Of a stretch of 64,000 bases of DNA, positions 35,307 to 44,055 are shown piece after piece (the stretch's first letter is position 1; each line of letters begins with the position of its first letter). Both the position numbers and the translations under genes were made by a program. This DNA is from Roseospira visakhapatnamensis (GTDB lineage Bacteria; Pseudomonadota; Alphaproteobacteria; Rhodospirillales; Rhodospirillaceae), in NCBI RefSeq assembly GCF_014197915.1, contig NZ_JACIGK010000007.1, positions 62,001 through 126,000 of the forward strand, read 5' to 3'. Below the pieces are notes generated by a model, which worked only from the letters and a program-made list of their open reading frames with translations, was not told where the DNA came from and did no database searches.

Positions 35307-36005
35307 TCACACCCCCGAGGCCGGGGTGTCGCCAGCGGCCGCCACGGCGGGGGGATCGCAGAACTTCTCCTCATAGTATCGCCGGGCCGGCTGCATGTGA
35401 TCCAGGCACAGCCGGGCCAGCGCCGACAGGTCCCGCGCCTTGACCAGCGCCGTGATGGCCCGGTGCTCCTCGCAGGCCCGGCTGAGGAACTGCGGGTGCT
35501 TGAGGGCGTGCGAGCGGATGCAGTGGGTGAGGGCGTTCGAGTATTCGATGGCACGCACGAAGTACCGATTGCCGGTGCCCTGGAACAGGGTGTCGTGGAA
35601 CGCCTTGTTGGCGGTGAACACCGCCATCAGGTCGAGACCGGCCACCGCCCGCTCGTGGTCGCGTTGCAGGCGCTCCAACGCCTGGATCCAGGCGGCGTCG
35701 TCCAGCCGCCGGATGCGCAGGGCGGCCTGCTGGTGCAGAACCTCGCGCACCTCATACAGATCATGAACATCTTGACGTGAAAAGAAACGCACGGCGGCAC
35801 CCTTGAACGGCTCCCGGGTAATCATGCCGAGCCGCTCAAGTTCCATGAGGGCGCCGCGAGCGACGTGTCGTTTAACATTCATACCATGGACAATTTCATC
35901 TTCAGTTATCCTCTGCCTTGGCAGCATTTGTCCAAAAATTATCGCACGCTCAAGTTCCTGAACGACCACCAAAATTTGACCTTGACTCTTCGTTTCCTTG
36001 TCCAT
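35307..36005 (-). CDS. GntR family transcriptional regulator, FadR/FCD subfamily
   Basis: 232-residue regulator with an N-terminal winged HTH (about 10-75: AIIFGQMLPRQRITEDEI, VKRHVARGALMELERLGMI) and an all-helical FCD ligand domain (about 85-215) carrying DLYEVREVLHQQAA, the metal-ligand-type HDTLFQ and CEEHRAI blocks. A GAGGAA ribosome site precedes the ATG. Divergent from the aldehyde dehydrogenase-TctCBA operon, which it probably represses until its organic-acid ligand is present. The 5' end and intergenic region are AT-richer than the surroundings, possibly a sign of acquisition. Confidence 0.88.
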   Translation of the reverse strand: MDKETKSQGQILVVVQELERAIIFGQMLPRQRITEDEIVHGMNVKRHVARGALMELERLGMITREPFKGAAVRFFSRQDVHDLYEVREVLHQQAALRIRRLDDAAWIQALERLQRDHERAVAGLDLMAVFTANKAFHDTLFQGTGNRYFVRAIEYSNALTHCIRSHALKHPQFLSRACEEHRAITALVKARDLSALARLCLDHMQPARRYYEEKFCDPPAVAAAGDTPASGV

Positions 36006-36018
36006 GCCGATTCCTCAC

Positions 36019-36030
36019 ATTGTTAACAAT
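36019..36030. promoter_or_regulatory. Palindromic operator candidate for the FCD regulator
   Basis: ATTGTTAACAAT is a perfect 12-bp palindrome, 13 bases upstream of the regulator's start. Its TTGT-NN-ACAA form fits operators described for FCD-type GntR regulators. A further AACAAT half-site follows at about 36038, and a TATAAT -10-like hexamer for the plus-strand operon is at 36054. Confidence 0.55.
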
Positions 36031-36142
36031 AGTCCCAACAATATCGGCGGCCATATAATTGATAATATTCACCTTGCTCACGCGGAACGACTTTTGCCAC
36101 TGATTGGACATCGTTCACATCTTCGCGACAAGGTAGTTAAAA

Positions 36143-37612
36143 ATGGTCACTCCGCTGTGGGTCCGTGGTCAAGCCGAGAAGACCGACGAGACCATCACGA
36201 GTATCAACCCGGCGGACGGGACCATCGCGGGCACCTGCTGCGCGGCCGACGCGCGCTGTGTCGACCAGGCCGTGCGGGCCACCCATGACGCCTGGTGCCG
36301 GTCGGACTGGCCTCACCGCCTCCCGCATGAGCGGGCCCGGGTGCTGGCCCACGTGGCCGACGCCCTCGACGGCGCGCGCGACACTCTGGCGGTCCATCAG
36401 ATGCGCGACTGCGGAAAGCCGCTGGCGGAATGCCGCCGGATGGTGACGGCCGCCGCCGGCGCCTTCCGCTACTACGCCGCCGTGCTGGAATGCGAGGAGA
36501 CCGAGGTCACGCCGCCGCGCGGCCCGTCCGTGTCGATGACGGTGCTGGAACCGCTGGGCGTGGTGGCCCTGGTCACACCCTGGAACTCCCCCATCATGCT
36601 GGAGGGGCAGAAGGCCGCCCCCGCCCTCGCCGCCGGCAACGCGGTGGTCATCAAGCCGTCCGAGGAAACCCCGCACCTGGCCCTGCACCTGGCCCGCCTG
36701 TGCGTCGAGGCCGGCGTGCCGCCCGCGCTGCTCACCGTGCTGCCGGGCCGGGGGGAGACCACGGGCGCGGCCGTGGTCGGCCATCCGCTGGTGCGCATGG
36801 TCTCCTTCACCGGAGGCACGGAGACCGGACGCGCGATCGGCCGCGTCTGCGCCGAAAAGATCATCCCGGCGGCGCTGGAGCTGGGCGGCAAGAGCCCGCA
36901 CATCGTCTTCGAGGACGCCGACCTGGACCGCGCCCTGGACGCCGTCACCGCCGGCATCTTCGGATCGGCCGGCCAGTCCTGCGTGGCGGGGTCGCGGCTG
37001 CTGGTGCAGGCGTCCATCGCCGAGCCGTTCATCGCCCGGGTGGCGGCGCGGGCCGACGCCCTGCGGGTCGGTCCCCCCGACCATCCGGACACGGCGATGG
37101 GGCCGTTGATCTCGACCCGGCATCGCGACCGCGTCGAGTCCTACATCCGGATCGCGCTCCGGGACGACGGCGGGCGGCTGCGCGCCGGGGGCGGCCGCCC
37201 CGACGACCCCGCGCTGGCGGCCGGCGCCTACCTGCGGCCCACCGTCATCGATGGCCTCCCGAACACGGCCCGATGCGCCCAGGAGGAAATCTTCGGGCCG
37301 GTCCTGGCCTGCATCCCGTTCCGCGACGAGGACGAGGCGATCGAGCTGGCCAACGACACCGTGTTCGGGCTGGCCGCCGGGATCTGGAGCGGGTCGTTCG
37401 ATCGGGCCTGGCGGGTCGGCCGGGCCATCCAGGCGGGGTCGGTCTGGATCAACTGCTACAAGCGCTCCAGCATTTCCGCGCCGTTCGGCGGCTTCAAGGA
37501 CAGCGGCTTGCTCCGGGAGAAGGGGCGCCAGGGCCTGCGGCTGTATGGCGGCCTGAAGTCGATCAGCGTGGGCCTGGACGCGCCGCGCGCCCCCGCGCGC
37601 GGGGAGGCGTGA
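36143..37612 (+). CDS. Aldehyde dehydrogenase family protein
   Basis: NAD(P)-dependent oxidation of an aldehyde to the acid. 489 residues, full family length: cofactor-site blocks VTPWNSPIMLEGQKAAPALA (18-20 residue core), VVIKPSEETP and SFTGGTETGRAIG; general base Glu in LELGGKSPH; catalytic Cys in GSAGQSCVAGS; C-terminal EEIFGPVLACIPFRDEDEAI. First gene of the plus-strand operon with an epimerase/dehydratase and a tripartite tricarboxylate transporter; substrate unknown but likely derived from the transported acid or sugar acid. Confidence 0.9.
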   Translation: MVTPLWVRGQAEKTDETITSINPADGTIAGTCCAADARCVDQAVRATHDAWCRSDWPHRLPHERARVLAHVADALDGARDTLAVHQMRDCGKPLAECRRMVTAAAGAFRYYAAVLECEETEVTPPRGPSVSMTVLEPLGVVALVTPWNSPIMLEGQKAAPALAAGNAVVIKPSEETPHLALHLARLCVEAGVPPALLTVLPGRGETTGAAVVGHPLVRMVSFTGGTETGRAIGRVCAEKIIPAALELGGKSPHIVFEDADLDRALDAVTAGIFGSAGQSCVAGSRLLVQASIAEPFIARVAARADALRVGPPDHPDTAMGPLISTRHRDRVESYIRIALRDDGGRLRAGGGRPDDPALAAGAYLRPTVIDGLPNTARCAQEEIFGPVLACIPFRDEDEAIELANDTVFGLAAGIWSGSFDRAWRVGRAIQAGSVWINCYKRSSISAPFGGFKDSGLLREKGRQGLRLYGGLKSISVGLDAPRAPARGEA

Positions 37613-37613
37613 C

Positions 37614-38648
37614 ATGGACCGGACCCGGACCGCCACGCCCCATCGCCTCGCCGGCGCCCGCGTCCTGGTGGCCGGCGGCGCCTCGCTGGTCGGCAGTCAT
37701 TTGACGCGGGCCTTGCTGGAGCGCGACGTGGCCGAGGTCATCGTCTTCGATCCGCTGGCCGTCGATGCCCGGGATTCGCTGGGCGTCCTGACGGCGGACG
37801 CCCGCGTCACCATGGTCCCCGGCGACCTGACGCGGCGGGCGCAGATCGTCGAGCACATGGCCGATGTGGACCGCGCCGTGAACCTGGCGGCGGTCATGAC
37901 CATCGGCGTGTCGCGCGATCCGGCGGCGGCGCTGGACCTGAACATCCGGGGCCACCTGAACTTCCTGGAGGCGGCACGCCTGCGCGGCGTCGCCAAGGTG
38001 GTGCTGGCCTCCTCCAACGGCGTCTACGGCTACGACATCGGCGGCCCGGTCGGCGAGACGGAACCGCACCATCACCACGGCATCCCGCCGGCCGCCGCCA
38101 TCTACGGCAGTTCCAAGATCATCGGCGAGCATTTGTGCCGCATGTGGAAGGCGAGGCACGGCCTCGACTACCTGATCCTGCGGTTCTCGACCGTCTATGG
38201 CGAGGGTCAGCACGACCGGGCCGCCAACGCCCTGTACATCCTCGACACCTTCGACCGCCTGATCGCCGGCCTGCGGCCCCAACTGTTCGGGGACGGCTCG
38301 GAAAGCAAGGACTTCGTCTATGCGGGCGACGTGGCCCGGGCCCTGTGCCTGGCGCTGGACGGCGACCAGACCGACGCCGCCGTCAACGTCTCGGGTGGCG
38401 AGGGCATCTCCACGGCCGCCCTGGTGAGCCTGATCGGCCGCCTCATCGGCCGCGACGCCGCGCCGGACTACCTGGAGGACAGCGACCGCGTGCGGTTGCC
38501 GACCGGGCCGGGCCTGCATTTCACCAACACCCTGGCCAAGGCGCTCCTGGGCTGGCAGCCCCTCATGCCCCTGGACGAGGGGATCCGGCGGCTCCTCAAG
38601 GACCATGCCCGGCGCCGGGGCCTGGACCCGGCCACCGTACCCGACTGA
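37614..38648 (+). CDS. NAD-dependent epimerase/dehydratase family protein
   Basis: 344-residue extended SDR. The cofactor loop is VAGGASLVGSHLTRAL, a variant of GxxGxxG; then VNLAAVMTIGVSRDPAAAL, the serine region LASSNGVYGYD, catalytic Tyr/Lys in IYGSSKIIGEH and LRFSTVYGEGQHDRA. The overall pattern resembles UDP-glucose 4-epimerase-like and sugar-acid dehydrogenase enzymes. One base separates its ATG from the aldehyde dehydrogenase stop, so it is tightly coupled. The catabolic context suggests it acts on a sugar acid or polyol acid rather than a nucleotide sugar, an inference. Confidence 0.83.
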   Translation: MDRTRTATPHRLAGARVLVAGGASLVGSHLTRALLERDVAEVIVFDPLAVDARDSLGVLTADARVTMVPGDLTRRAQIVEHMADVDRAVNLAAVMTIGVSRDPAAALDLNIRGHLNFLEAARLRGVAKVVLASSNGVYGYDIGGPVGETEPHHHHGIPPAAAIYGSSKIIGEHLCRMWKARHGLDYLILRFSTVYGEGQHDRAANALYILDTFDRLIAGLRPQLFGDGSESKDFVYAGDVARALCLALDGDQTDAAVNVSGGEGISTAALVSLIGRLIGRDAAPDYLEDSDRVRLPTGPGLHFTNTLAKALLGWQPLMPLDEGIRRLLKDHARRRGLDPATVPD

Positions 38649-38729
38649 CGCCGACCGTCCGGTCCCGGACGCCGCGTCCCGGGCCGGGCGGCACGACAGA
38701 CGCGATCACCCCAGGGAGGACATCGCACC

Positions 38730-39677
38730 ATGAAGGTCCAGACCGTCACGATCCTGTCCGCCGCCGCGCTCGCGCTCGCCAGTCCGGCCGCCCACGCCGA
38801 ATGGCCCGAGCAGGCCATCACCCTGATCGTCGCCTACAGCCCGGGCGGCGGCACCGACACCACCGCGCGCACGCTGGCCCCGTTGCTGGAAAAGGAACTC
38901 GGCACCGACATCGTCGTCGTCAACCGGCCCGGCGCCAGCGGCGAGATCGGCTACACCGCCATCGCCACCGCCGAGCCCGACGGCTACACCATGGGCATCC
39001 TCAACGTACCCCCGGCGATCACGATCCCGATCACCCGCGACACCCGCGTCAGCCTCGACGACGTCATGCCCATCGCCAACCTGATCGAGGATCCGTCGGC
39101 GTTCTCCGTCGCCCACGACAGCCCGTTCCGGACGCTGGAGGACCTGGTCGCCTACGCGGCGGAGAACCCGGCCTCGGTGACGGTGGCCATCACCGGCGTC
39201 GGCACCGACGACCACCTGGCGGTGGTGTATTTCGAGCAGGCCACCGGCATCGACCTCACCCCGGTGCCGTTCCCGGGCTCCGGCCCGGCGCGCATCGCCC
39301 TGATGGGCGGACATGTGTCGATGGCCGCGATCAACCTGGGCGGCATGATGCCCTATACCGACAGCGTGCGCATCCTGGCCCACTTCGGCGGCGACCGTAC
39401 GGATCTCGCCCCGGACATCCCGACCGTCCGCGAGTCCGGCTGGGACGTCACCATGACGTCCGAGCGGGGCGTGGCGTTCCCGGCCGGCGTTCCGGACGCC
39501 TTGGTGACCACGGTGGCGGCGGCGGTGGAGCGCGTGGCCACCTCCCGGGCGTGGAAGGACGCGCTCGCGCAACAGTTCACGGTGGACAACTTCATGGGAC
39601 CGGACGCCTTCGCGGCGCATCTGCACACCCTGGACACGTCCTATCGCGCGCTGTGGGCGGACAATCCCTGGCAGTAA
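38730..39677 (+). CDS. tctC: Tripartite tricarboxylate transporter substrate-binding protein (TctC/Bug family)
   Basis: Periplasmic receptor of a TTT transporter for organic acids. 315 residues with a signal peptide (about 1-23, cleavage after AHA) and the Bug-family core starting WPEQAITLIVAYSPGGGTDTTAR, then VVNRPGASGEIGYTAIATAEPDGY and the PFPGSGPARIALMGGHV binding region. Followed by tctB and tctA, so the complete transporter is present. Confidence 0.9.
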   Translation: MKVQTVTILSAAALALASPAAHAEWPEQAITLIVAYSPGGGTDTTARTLAPLLEKELGTDIVVVNRPGASGEIGYTAIATAEPDGYTMGILNVPPAITIPITRDTRVSLDDVMPIANLIEDPSAFSVAHDSPFRTLEDLVAYAAENPASVTVAITGVGTDDHLAVVYFEQATGIDLTPVPFPGSGPARIALMGGHVSMAAINLGGMMPYTDSVRILAHFGGDRTDLAPDIPTVRESGWDVTMTSERGVAFPAGVPDALVTTVAAAVERVATSRAWKDALAQQFTVDNFMGPDAFAAHLHTLDTSYRALWADNPWQ

Positions 39678-39697
39678 CACCGGGTCGGGAGGTCCGC

Positions 39698-40171
39698 ATG
39701 CGCACGAACACGCCGACGACCATCCTCGGTCACGGGGGCATCATCGCCCTGGGCATCCATGCGGTCACCGAGGGACTGCGGCTCGACGGTCCCTCGGCGC
39801 TGTTTCCCATGGCCCTTGGCGTGACGCTGGTGGGGGTTGCGGCCCTCTCCCTGCTTCTGAGCCTGCGCCGCGCCGGCGGGTCCGGAGCAACCACCGGGGC
39901 GACCGGCACCGGGACCGGACCGGTCGACGTCCGTCCCGGACGGATCCAGGCCATCGGACTGATCCTGCTGGCCGGCTACATCCTGGCGGCGGACGTCGTC
40001 GGGCTGCTGACCGCCGCCCTCGCCTTCCTGCCCCTGCTGGCATGGCTGGGCGGCGGCGAGCGGCGCGTCCGCCTGCTCGCGCCGGTGACGATCGTGTTCG
40101 TCGCCGGACTGTACGTGGTCTTCTCGGTGCTGCTGCGCTTGCCGCTGCCCCGGGACCTGATGGTCGGGTAA
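39698..40171 (+). CDS. tctB: Tripartite tricarboxylate transporter small permease (TctB)
   Basis: 157-residue protein with four predicted membrane helices (IIALGIHAVTEGL region; FPMALGVTLVGVAALSLLLS; IGLILLAGYILAADVVGLLT; APVTIVFVAGLYVVFSVLLR). GGGAGG lies six bases before the ATG at 39698. Short variable region with Gly/Thr repeats (GATTGATGTGTG) between helices two and three. Lies between tctC and tctA as usual. Confidence 0.85.
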   Translation: MRTNTPTTILGHGGIIALGIHAVTEGLRLDGPSALFPMALGVTLVGVAALSLLLSLRRAGGSGATTGATGTGTGPVDVRPGRIQAIGLILLAGYILAADVVGLLTAALAFLPLLAWLGGGERRVRLLAPVTIVFVAGLYVVFSVLLRLPLPRDLMVG

Positions 40172-40177
40172 GCCCGG

Positions 40178-41710
40178 ATGGACCCGTTCCTCGCCGCCCT
40201 GCCGCTGGTTCTCGACCCGGTCATCGTGCTGTCGATGGTGGCCGGGGTGGCGGCGGGCATCGTGCTGGGCGCCCTGCCCGGCCTGACCGCCACCCTGGGC
40301 ATCGCCGTGCTGCTGCCGTTCACCTATGGCATGGCGCCGATCAACGCGCTCGCCCTGATGGCCGGCCTCTACAACGGCGCCATGTACGGCGGCGCCATCC
40401 CGGCCATCCTGGTCGGCATACCGGGCACGCCCTCGGGCGTGGCCACCACCTTCGACGGCGTTCCGATGGCCCGGACCGGGCGGGCGCGCCTCGCGCTTCA
40501 GGTGGCGCTGCTGTCCTCGGCGCTGGGGTCGTTCCTGAGCGCCCTGTCGCTGATCCTGCTGGCGCCGGTGCTGGTGCGCTTCGCCCTGCACTTCGGGCCG
40601 GCCGAATATTTCTGGGTGGCGGTTTTCGGCCTGACCTCGATCGCCATGCTGATGTCGGGCGATCCCCTCAAGGGACTGGTCTCGGCCATCCTCGGGGTGC
40701 TGGTGGGCCTGGTCGGCATCGACCCGATCAGCGGACAGGAGCGCCTGACCCTCGGCCTCGACGCCCTGGCCGGCGGCGTCAACCTGATCATTCTGCTGAC
40801 CGGCCTCTACGCCGTGCCGCCGGCGCTCGACCTGTTGCTGACCGCCCGGCGCCGCGCCGCCGGCGACCCCGACGCCGGGGCCGGCGCCGGACGCGAAGTC
40901 GGGGCCGGCGCGGGTCCCGGCCTGTCCTGGCGCCTGGTGTCCGGGCTGGTGCCGACCTGGCTGCGGTCCGGCCTTCTGGGGATCATCATCGGCATCATCC
41001 CCGGGGCCGGCGGCAATCTGGCGAGCTTCCTGAGCTGGACCCAGGAGCGGCGCTGGGTGCGCCGCGACAACCGGTTCGGCGAGGGCGACCCGCGCGGCGT
41101 GGCGGCCTCGGAGTGCGGCAACAACGCCGACAACGCCGCCGCCATGATCCCCGCCCTGACGCTGGGCGTGCCCGGTAATTCGGTGGCCGCCATGATCCTG
41201 GGCGGCCTGATGATCCACGGCCTGCAGCCGGGGCCGGCCCTGTTCCGCAACAATCCCGAGATCGTGCACGGGTTCATGTGGGAAATGCTGCTCACCGCGC
41301 CCATCCTGCTGATCGTCGGCGTGCTGGGCGCCGGCCTGTTCGCGCGGGCGATGCGCATTCCGCCCGCCGTGATGGCGCCCATGATCCTGGTGGTCACCAC
41401 CATCGGCGCCTACGCCACCCAGAACGCCATGAGCGACGTCTGGATCATGCTCGGCATCGGCGGCGTCGGCGTGATGCTCACGCGCGCCGGATTCCCCCTG
41501 GCCCCGATCATCATCGGGGCCATCCTGGGGCCGATGGCGGAAAGCAATGCCCGGCGGGCGGTGCTGCTGATGACCGGCGACGCGACGATCCTGGTCGGCT
41601 CGCCCATCACCTGGGTCCTGATCGCCATGACCGGGGCCGTGGTCCTGGTGCCGCTGGCGCGGCGCCTGCGCCGCCGGCACCCGCGCCGGGAGACGCGCCC
41701 CGCGCCGTGA
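40178..41710 (+). CDS. tctA: Tripartite tricarboxylate transporter large permease (TctA)
   Basis: 510-residue integral membrane protein with 11-12 hydrophobic segments. TctA signatures: GALPGLTATLGIAVLLPFTY near the N-terminus, YNGAMYGGAIPAILVGIPGT, IIPGAGGNLASFLSW, and AASECGNNADNAAAMIPALTLGVPGN (central block in parts). Starts six bases after tctB. No terminator was found after it; the gene ends the first catabolic operon. Confidence 0.93.
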   Translation: MDPFLAALPLVLDPVIVLSMVAGVAAGIVLGALPGLTATLGIAVLLPFTYGMAPINALALMAGLYNGAMYGGAIPAILVGIPGTPSGVATTFDGVPMARTGRARLALQVALLSSALGSFLSALSLILLAPVLVRFALHFGPAEYFWVAVFGLTSIAMLMSGDPLKGLVSAILGVLVGLVGIDPISGQERLTLGLDALAGGVNLIILLTGLYAVPPALDLLLTARRRAAGDPDAGAGAGREVGAGAGPGLSWRLVSGLVPTWLRSGLLGIIIGIIPGAGGNLASFLSWTQERRWVRRDNRFGEGDPRGVAASECGNNADNAAAMIPALTLGVPGNSVAAMILGGLMIHGLQPGPALFRNNPEIVHGFMWEMLLTAPILLIVGVLGAGLFARAMRIPPAVMAPMILVVTTIGAYATQNAMSDVWIMLGIGGVGVMLTRAGFPLAPIIIGAILGPMAESNARRAVLLMTGDATILVGSPITWVLIAMTGAVVLVPLARRLRRRHPRRETRPAP

Positions 41711-41998
41711 GGCGGTCCCGGACGGGCGCGGCACTCACACCATCGCGGACGCCCATTCCAGGCGCCATCACACAGAGATGCCGGTTCTCCGCCATGGGCC
41801 GACACCCCGCCGGCGTGGCGTCCAGGCCAGGACACGGGGGGGACCCGGAACACTTTTGGGGGTATTGCCCGGGTGGCCTCGGCGACGAGATATGGTACCA
41901 TCATCCGGGTATCGCGCTATGGTAATCATTGCGTCCCGAATTCGTCATCAAGACGTGCTGACTCCCTGTTCTCCACCGCCGCGAAGGACACCAGGATC

Positions 41999-42352
41999 AT
42001 GGCTTACGATCAAAACGCCCTGTCGGCGATCGAGGAAGACGCCCACGCCCTCACCCAGGCCGCGCTCGCCTTGTCCCGCGCCATCGAAAGCAACGACCGG
42101 GACACCCTGGCGGCGGCGCTGGACACGAACCTCAAGCTATGGATCGGCATCCGCACCCTGGTGTCGCGGGACGACAACCCGCTGCCCAAGGATGTGCGGG
42201 ACAACCTGGTCCAGCTGTCCCACTTCGTGACGAAAACGACCTTCGCCGCCCGCGACGGAGGCGCGAAGAACGACCTGGAAGCGATGATCAACACCAACCT
42301 CCAGATCTCGGAGGGCCTGCTGGAAGGCCGCGCGCGCGCGACCACGAACTGA
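41999..42352 (+). CDS. FlaF-like flagellar biosynthesis regulator
   Basis: 117 residues; resembles FlaF, the alphaproteobacterial factor that promotes flagellin synthesis or secretion and acts opposite FlbT. Family-like features: ALTQAALALSRAIESND, LDTNLKLWIGIRTLVSRDDN, LPKDVRDNLVQLSHFVTKTT and MINTNLQISEGLLEG (each a short separate block). ATG 41999 has AGGA just ahead. No flagellin, flbT or other flagellar gene is nearby. An upstream palindrome ATGGTACCAT (41892-41901) may be regulatory. Confidence 0.7.
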   Translation: MAYDQNALSAIEEDAHALTQAALALSRAIESNDRDTLAAALDTNLKLWIGIRTLVSRDDNPLPKDVRDNLVQLSHFVTKTTFAARDGGAKNDLEAMINTNLQISEGLLEGRARATTN

Positions 42353-42447
42353 CCTCCCCTGCCGCGCCCTGGGCAGGACGGCGCGCCGCCGGGCGACGCG
42401 CCGTCCGTCATCGGGCATCGTCGGACGCGGGGCAGGCGCCGGGGGGC

Positions 42448-42470
42448 ACCGGTCATTCTCAATGACCGGT
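42448..42470. repeat. Perfect 10-bp-arm palindrome (copy A)
   Basis: ACCGGTCATT, loop CTC, AATGACCGGT. Lies four bases past the thioesterase stop on its downstream side; no T-run follows on either strand, so it is not a standard intrinsic terminator. A related copy is at 43946-43966. Confidence 0.8.
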
Positions 42471-42474
42471 GGTA

Positions 42475-42975
42475 TCAGACGCACTGTTCATCGGCGCGGG
42501 CCGCGGGTCTGGGCGCCATGGTCGCCGGCATGCGCACCGCCACCACCTGCCCCTTGACGCAGACCGTCCCCTCGGCGGCGATGGTGATGGCGACGACCAC
42601 CTTGCGGTCGCTCTGCTCCTCCACCACCCCGCGCAGATCCAGCGGCCCCCCCAAGGGCGTCGGCTTCAGGAAGTCCACGTGCAGGGACGCGGTGACGAAC
42701 CGCATCGGCGGGTCCGACCCCAGCGGTCGGCCCTCGGCCTGATAGGCCGCCGCCGAGGCCGTGCCGGTGCCATGGCAGTCGATCAGAGAGGCCAGCAGGC
42801 CGCCGTACACGAACCCCGGGATGGCGGTGTGGTGGCCCTCCGGCTCGAACCGGGCCACCGCTTGCCGGCCGTCCCAATGGCTCTTGAGCTGGTGGCCCTG
42901 GCTGTTCACGCGCCCGCAGCCATAGCAGTGGCTGAGATCCTCTGGGTAGGTATCCTGTACGGCCCTGTCGGTCAT
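42475..42975 (-). CDS. PaaI/hotdog-fold thioesterase family protein
   Basis: 166-residue single hotdog-domain protein. The N-terminal CYGCGRVNSQGHQLKSHWDG is characteristic of a thioesterase clade with a CxxC start, followed by GFVYGGLLASLIDCHGTGTA, corresponding to the active-site GG...D region, and VDFLKPTPLGGPLDLRG. Substrate, presumably an acyl-CoA, unknown. Its upstream region (42976-43136) is AT-rich and contains the inverted repeat GTTCGA-N7-TCGAAC (about 43008-43026). Confidence 0.82.
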   Translation of the reverse strand: MTDRAVQDTYPEDLSHCYGCGRVNSQGHQLKSHWDGRQAVARFEPEGHHTAIPGFVYGGLLASLIDCHGTGTASAAAYQAEGRPLGSDPPMRFVTASLHVDFLKPTPLGGPLDLRGVVEEQSDRKVVVAITIAAEGTVCVKGQVVAVRMPATMAPRPAARADEQCV

Positions 42976-43136
42976 CTTTGATCCCCATTCGTTCCTGTTT
43001 TGGTTTTGTTCGATTCGAAGTCGAACCGTTTTACGTGTATGGTATGATAGAATACCTGTCTATCGTGTGCGCCGTGCCCCGGCACGGCCGCCGCCGACCA
43101 CGCGGCGGATCCGGACGCCACCGGCCGCGGTCCCTC

Positions 43137-43904
43137 TCAGGGCATGAACTGTTCGGCCAGGATGCGTTCCTCCAGGTTGTGTTCCGGATCGAACAGCATG
43201 GTCACGCTTACGTCCCGGTTCTCGCGAACCTCCACCGTCACCGCGTCGCGCACCTCGGTATAGTCGGCCACGGCGCTGATGGGCCGCTTGCCGGCCTCCA
43301 GCACCTGGATGCCCACCCGGGCGGTGTGCGGCAGGATGGCCCCCCGCCAGCGCCGGGGGCGGAAGGCGCTGATGGGGGTCACCGCCATGACATTGGACCC
43401 CATGGGCAGGATCGGACCGTACACCGATGCATTGTAGGCGGTCGAGCCGGCCGCCGTGCACACCATCACGCCGTCGCAAATCAATTCGGGCAGGCGCACC
43501 CGGTCGTCGACACTGATGCGCAGCTTGGCCGCCTGGCGGGTCTCGCGCAGCAACGAGACCTCGTTGAAGGCCATGGCCTCGGATCGTACCCCGGCCTGCG
43601 TCTCGGCGCGCATGGACAGGGGATGAATGACCACCGGCTGGGCGGCCCGCAGCCGCTCGCGCAGGCCGTCCTCCTGATAGCGGTTCATGAGGAAGCCCAC
43701 GGAGCCCTGGTTCATGCCGAAGATGGGAACGTTGTGATCCAGGTGGCGGTGCAGGGTCTCCAGCATGAACCCGTCCCCTCCCAGGGCCACGATCACGTCG
43801 GCCTGATCCGGGGGCACGTCGCCGTGACGCGCCCGCAAGGTGTCCCGGGCGGCGCGTGCCTCGGGCGTGTCGGCGGCGACCACCGCCACATGGTGCAGGG
43901 TCAT
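43137..43904 (-). CDS. nadK: NAD kinase
   Basis: Phosphorylates NAD to NADP. 255 residues, the compact alphaproteobacterial form. Signatures: [13 protein letters not shown] (GGDG at 42-45), [24 protein letters not shown] (the NE/D motif) and [16 protein letters not shown] palindrome related to the one after the thioesterase gene lies 42 bases upstream of the start. Confidence 0.93.
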   Translation of the reverse strand: MTLHHVAVVAADTPEARAARDTLRARHGDVPPDQADVIVALGGDGFMLETLHRHLDHNVPIFGMNQGSVGFLMNRYQEDGLRERLRAAQPVVIHPLSMRAETQAGVRSEAMAFNEVSLLRETRQAAKLRISVDDRVRLPELICDGVMVCTAAGSTAYNASVYGPILPMGSNVMAVTPISAFRPRRWRGAILPHTARVGIQVLEAGKRPISAVADYTEVRDAVTVEVRENRDVSVTMLFDPEHNLEERILAEQFMP

Positions 43905-43945
43905 GCAATCGTCCCACGACTGGGTGTGTTGCGCGTCTGATCTCA

Positions 43946-43966
43946 GCGGTCATTCACCATGACCGT
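43946..43966. repeat. Related palindrome (copy B) upstream of nadK
   Basis: CGGTCAT-TCACC-ATGACCG. Aligns with copy A at 42448: the 19-base core CGGTCATTCnCnATGACCG is shared with only two differing positions. It sits between nadK and the HAD phosphatase gene. Confidence 0.75.
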
Positions 43967-44055
43967 TGACGTCCGTGGCCGGCCCGACTCGTGGCGCCGC
44001 CACCCGCGAGGCCCCGGATCGCGGCACAAGGCTCACCCGCGCCCGGCCGCCGCCG

